The translations under genes were made by a program, and so were the position numbers. A stretch of 64,000 nt of DNA, taken from contig NZ_JAGIZB010000004.1 of NCBI RefSeq assembly GCF_017813395.1, positions 124,001-188,000 of the forward strand, given 5' to 3'. Positions within the stretch are counted from its first letter, which is position 1, and each line of letters opens with the position of its first letter. This document shows positions 62,472 through 64,000 of the stretch, in pieces. Origin of the DNA: Pararoseomonas baculiformis (GTDB lineage: Bacteria; Pseudomonadota; Alphaproteobacteria; Acetobacterales; Acetobacteraceae). The notes below the pieces were generated by a model. That model was not told the DNA's origin and did not search any database. It saw only the letters and a list, made by a program, of their open reading frames with translations.

Positions 62472-63146
62472 ATGTCGATTCGATACGGTGCACTGGCCAC
62501 GGCCTTCCTGGCCTGCACCGCGCTGGCGCCCCTCTCGGCGCCCGCCCATGCCCAGGATCCCTTCGGCCAGGCCGTGCGCGGCAAGCAGGCCGGCGATGTC
62601 GTGCTCGGCGCCGGCCTCATCGGCGTGATGCCGCGGAGCGGCGGCCGCGTCAGCGCCATCGGCGGCAGGCCGGAAGCGAGCGACACCGTCACGGGGCAGC
62701 TCGACCTCACCTATTTCGTCCTGCCGCAGGTGTCGCTGAACCTCATCGCGGCCACCACGCGCCATGACGTGCAGGTGCGCGGCTCCGCAATCGGCGATGT
62801 GGATCTCGGCCGCGTCTGGGCGCTGCCTCCCACCCTCACCGCGCAGTTCCATCCCTTCCCCGCCGCGCGCATCAGCCCCTATATCGGCGCCGGGCTGAAC
62901 TACACCTTCTTCTATGGCGAGGGCGGCGGCCGCACCGCGCCGGTGACGAAGGTCGATGTGAAGAACGACTTCGGCTACGCCGTGAACCTCGGCGTGGATG
63001 TGGAGCTCGCGCCGCGCTGGCTGCTGAATGTCGATGCGAAGAAGCTCTGGCTGAACCCGGGCGTCGCGGTGAACAGCGGCGCGATCCATGCGCGCGCGGA
63101 TCTCGATCCCTGGATCCTCGGCGCGAGCATCCGCTACCGCTTCTGA
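62472..63146 (+). CDS. ompW: OmpW-family outer-membrane protein
   Basis: The 224-residue precursor has a signal peptide (about 1-27, cleaved after AHA-QD) and an eight-stranded barrel. GDVVLGAGLIGVMP and the long AQFHPFPAARISPYIGAGLNYTFFY and LLNVDAKKLWL segments are diagnostic of OmpW, and the chain ends YRF as an outer-membrane insertion signal. OmpW carries hydrophobic small molecules and often rises under low oxygen, in agreement with the FNR-type site upstream. Confidence 0.92.
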   Translation: MSIRYGALATAFLACTALAPLSAPAHAQDPFGQAVRGKQAGDVVLGAGLIGVMPRSGGRVSAIGGRPEASDTVTGQLDLTYFVLPQVSLNLIAATTRHDVQVRGSAIGDVDLGRVWALPPTLTAQFHPFPAARISPYIGAGLNYTFFYGEGGGRTAPVTKVDVKNDFGYAVNLGVDVELAPRWLLNVDAKKLWLNPGVAVNSGAIHARADLDPWILGASIRYRF

Positions 63147-63192
63147 CCGGCAGGGCCGATGGGCGCGGCGCCGCGAGGCGCCCGCCCACCCG

Positions 63193-64000
63193 TCACGCCG
63201 CGCGGCGGTTGACGCCCAGTTCCTGCAGCGCCGCTTCCATGGCGGTGAGGGCGAAGCGCATGTCATCCGGCGTCACCGCGCCGATGCAGCCGATCCGGAT
63301 GCTCGGCGTCGGCGTCGTGTAGAAGTTGCTGATCAGCACGCCGCGCCGCTTCAGCGCCTCCACGAAGCCGGGCAGGGTAAAGCCGGGCGCGTCGGGCTGG
63401 TGCAGGGTCAGGATGATGGGTCCCTGGTGCGCGGCGTCGAGATAGGGCCGCAGCCCCAGCCGCTCCGCCCCGGCGCGCAGCACGCGCATGTTCTCGGCGT
63501 AGCGCGCCAGCCGCGCGGCCTGCCCGCCCTCCGCATCATACAGGTCCAGCGCCACGCGGAAGGCATGCAGCGCCTGCACCGGCGGCGTGAAGCGGAAGGA
63601 GCCCCAGCCGGAACGCTCGGCATGGCGCAGCACATCCCCCAGGTCGAAGCACCAGGATCCCGCCATGCCCGCACGCTCCCGCGCGCGATCCATGGGGCAA
63701 ACGGCGAATCCGATGCCCGGCAGCCCTTCGAGGCACTTGTTGGAGGTGAAGAGCACCACGTCGCATTCGGGCTGCGACTTCAGGTCGAAAGGCAGCGCGC
63801 CGAAGGCGGAAACCGCATCCACGATCAGCCGCTTCCCAGCCGCCCGCACCGCGGCGCCCACGGCGGCGGGGTCGTTGATGATGCCGCTGCCCGTCTCGGA
63901 ATAGACCATGCCGACATGGGAGATGCTGGGATCGGCGGCCAGCGCGGCCGCGATCTCCTCCGCCGTCACGCCGCGCGTATCGGGCAGCGGCAGCGGCACG
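63193..64000 (-). CDS. phnW: 2-Aminoethylphosphonate-pyruvate transaminase-like, N-terminus beyond window
   Basis: 268 C-terminal residues of a class V (AGAT/PhnW) aminotransferase are present; the N-terminus lies past 64000. VYSETGSGIINDP, VDAVSAFGALPFDLKSQPECD and the PLP Lys in SNKCLEGLPGIGF are those of PhnW, which turns 2-aminoethylphosphonate into phosphonoacetaldehyde. IRIGCIGAVTPDDM is the usual C-terminus. The substrate is inferred from these motifs. Confidence 0.85.
   Translation of the reverse strand, partial: VPLPLPDTRGVTAEEIAAALAADPSISHVGMVYSETGSGIINDPAAVGAAVRAAGKRLIVDAVSAFGALPFDLKSQPECDVVLFTSNKCLEGLPGIGFAVCPMDRARERAGMAGSWCFDLGDVLRHAERSGWGSFRFTPPVQALHAFRVALDLYDAEGGQAARLARYAENMRVLRAGAERLGLRPYLDAAHQGPIILTLHQPDAPGFTLPGFVEALKRRGVLISNFYTTPTPSIRIGCIGAVTPDDMRFALTAMEAALQELGVNRRAA

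Noticed and set aside
1-64000. tRNA, rRNA, CRISPR, insertion sequences or prophage genes
   Set aside because: None could be supported; no conserved T-arm, spaced direct repeats, transposase or integrase motifs were found on either strand.

Overview
The window is about 70% GC and densely coded on both strands. Its gene set (B12-dependent metE control, Fe-S type purF, ATM1-type exporter, Bug-type solute receptor, alphaproteobacterial-style TPR/BamB/Der order) points to an alphaproteobacterium, most likely Acetobacteraceae of the Roseomonas type. That placement is inferred from gene content and composition, without any database search. I see no tRNA, rRNA, insertion sequence, phage gene or CRISPR array.

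Layout. 0-8 kb: a truncated histidine-kinase-like gene with an atypical H box, rpmB, an ATM1-type ABC exporter, a Nudix/VOC pair and a four-PAS GGDEF-EAL protein. 8-17 kb: an SDR, an MFS exporter, a gamma-glutamyltransferase, a SYLF lipid-binding protein, a phosphatase plus an ABC-2 permease without a visible ATPase, two overlapping spore-photoproduct-lyase-like radical SAM genes, and a MAPEG protein. 17-22 kb: a 17-cysteine copper-storage-like protein and the housekeeping run radA-cvpA-purF-SDR. 22-29 kb: a hydrolase/TPR fusion, der-bamB-TPR, a small lipoprotein and dihydroorotase. 29-32 kb: a cobalamin riboswitch, a 21-codon leader ORF, a DUF1289 gene and metE, followed by a run of strong hairpins. 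32-45 kb: a Tat-exported hydrolase, a stand-alone BLUF photoreceptor, an asnB/glycosyltransferase operon, ygfZ, a GntR-regulated dehydrogenase, and the DUF1194/DUF1501/DUF1800 secreted-protein group.

45.6-54.4 kb is the most accessory-looking part. Two convergent operons carry surface-glycan genes. The + operon encodes a TPR/glycan protein, a small HAD phosphatase, a nucleotidyltransferase-kinase fusion and a second nucleotidyltransferase. The - operon encodes a DRE-TIM aldolase fused to a DUF115-like domain, a HAD phosphatase, a CMP-sugar-synthetase-like enzyme and a sulfotransferase-like protein. Aldolase, phosphatase and CMP activation copy the logic of sialic-acid/Kdo pathways, but with an unrelated carbon-carbon bond-forming enzyme. 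I regard this as the best candidate for an undescribed system here.

54.6-64 kb: an OprB porin, a YitT protein, an operon of two transglutaminase-like proteins with an N-formylglutamate amidohydrolase, fhs, a Bug receptor, an ompW gene with an FNR-type site and a 12-bp leader hairpin, and the C-terminal part of a phnW-type transaminase cut by the window end.
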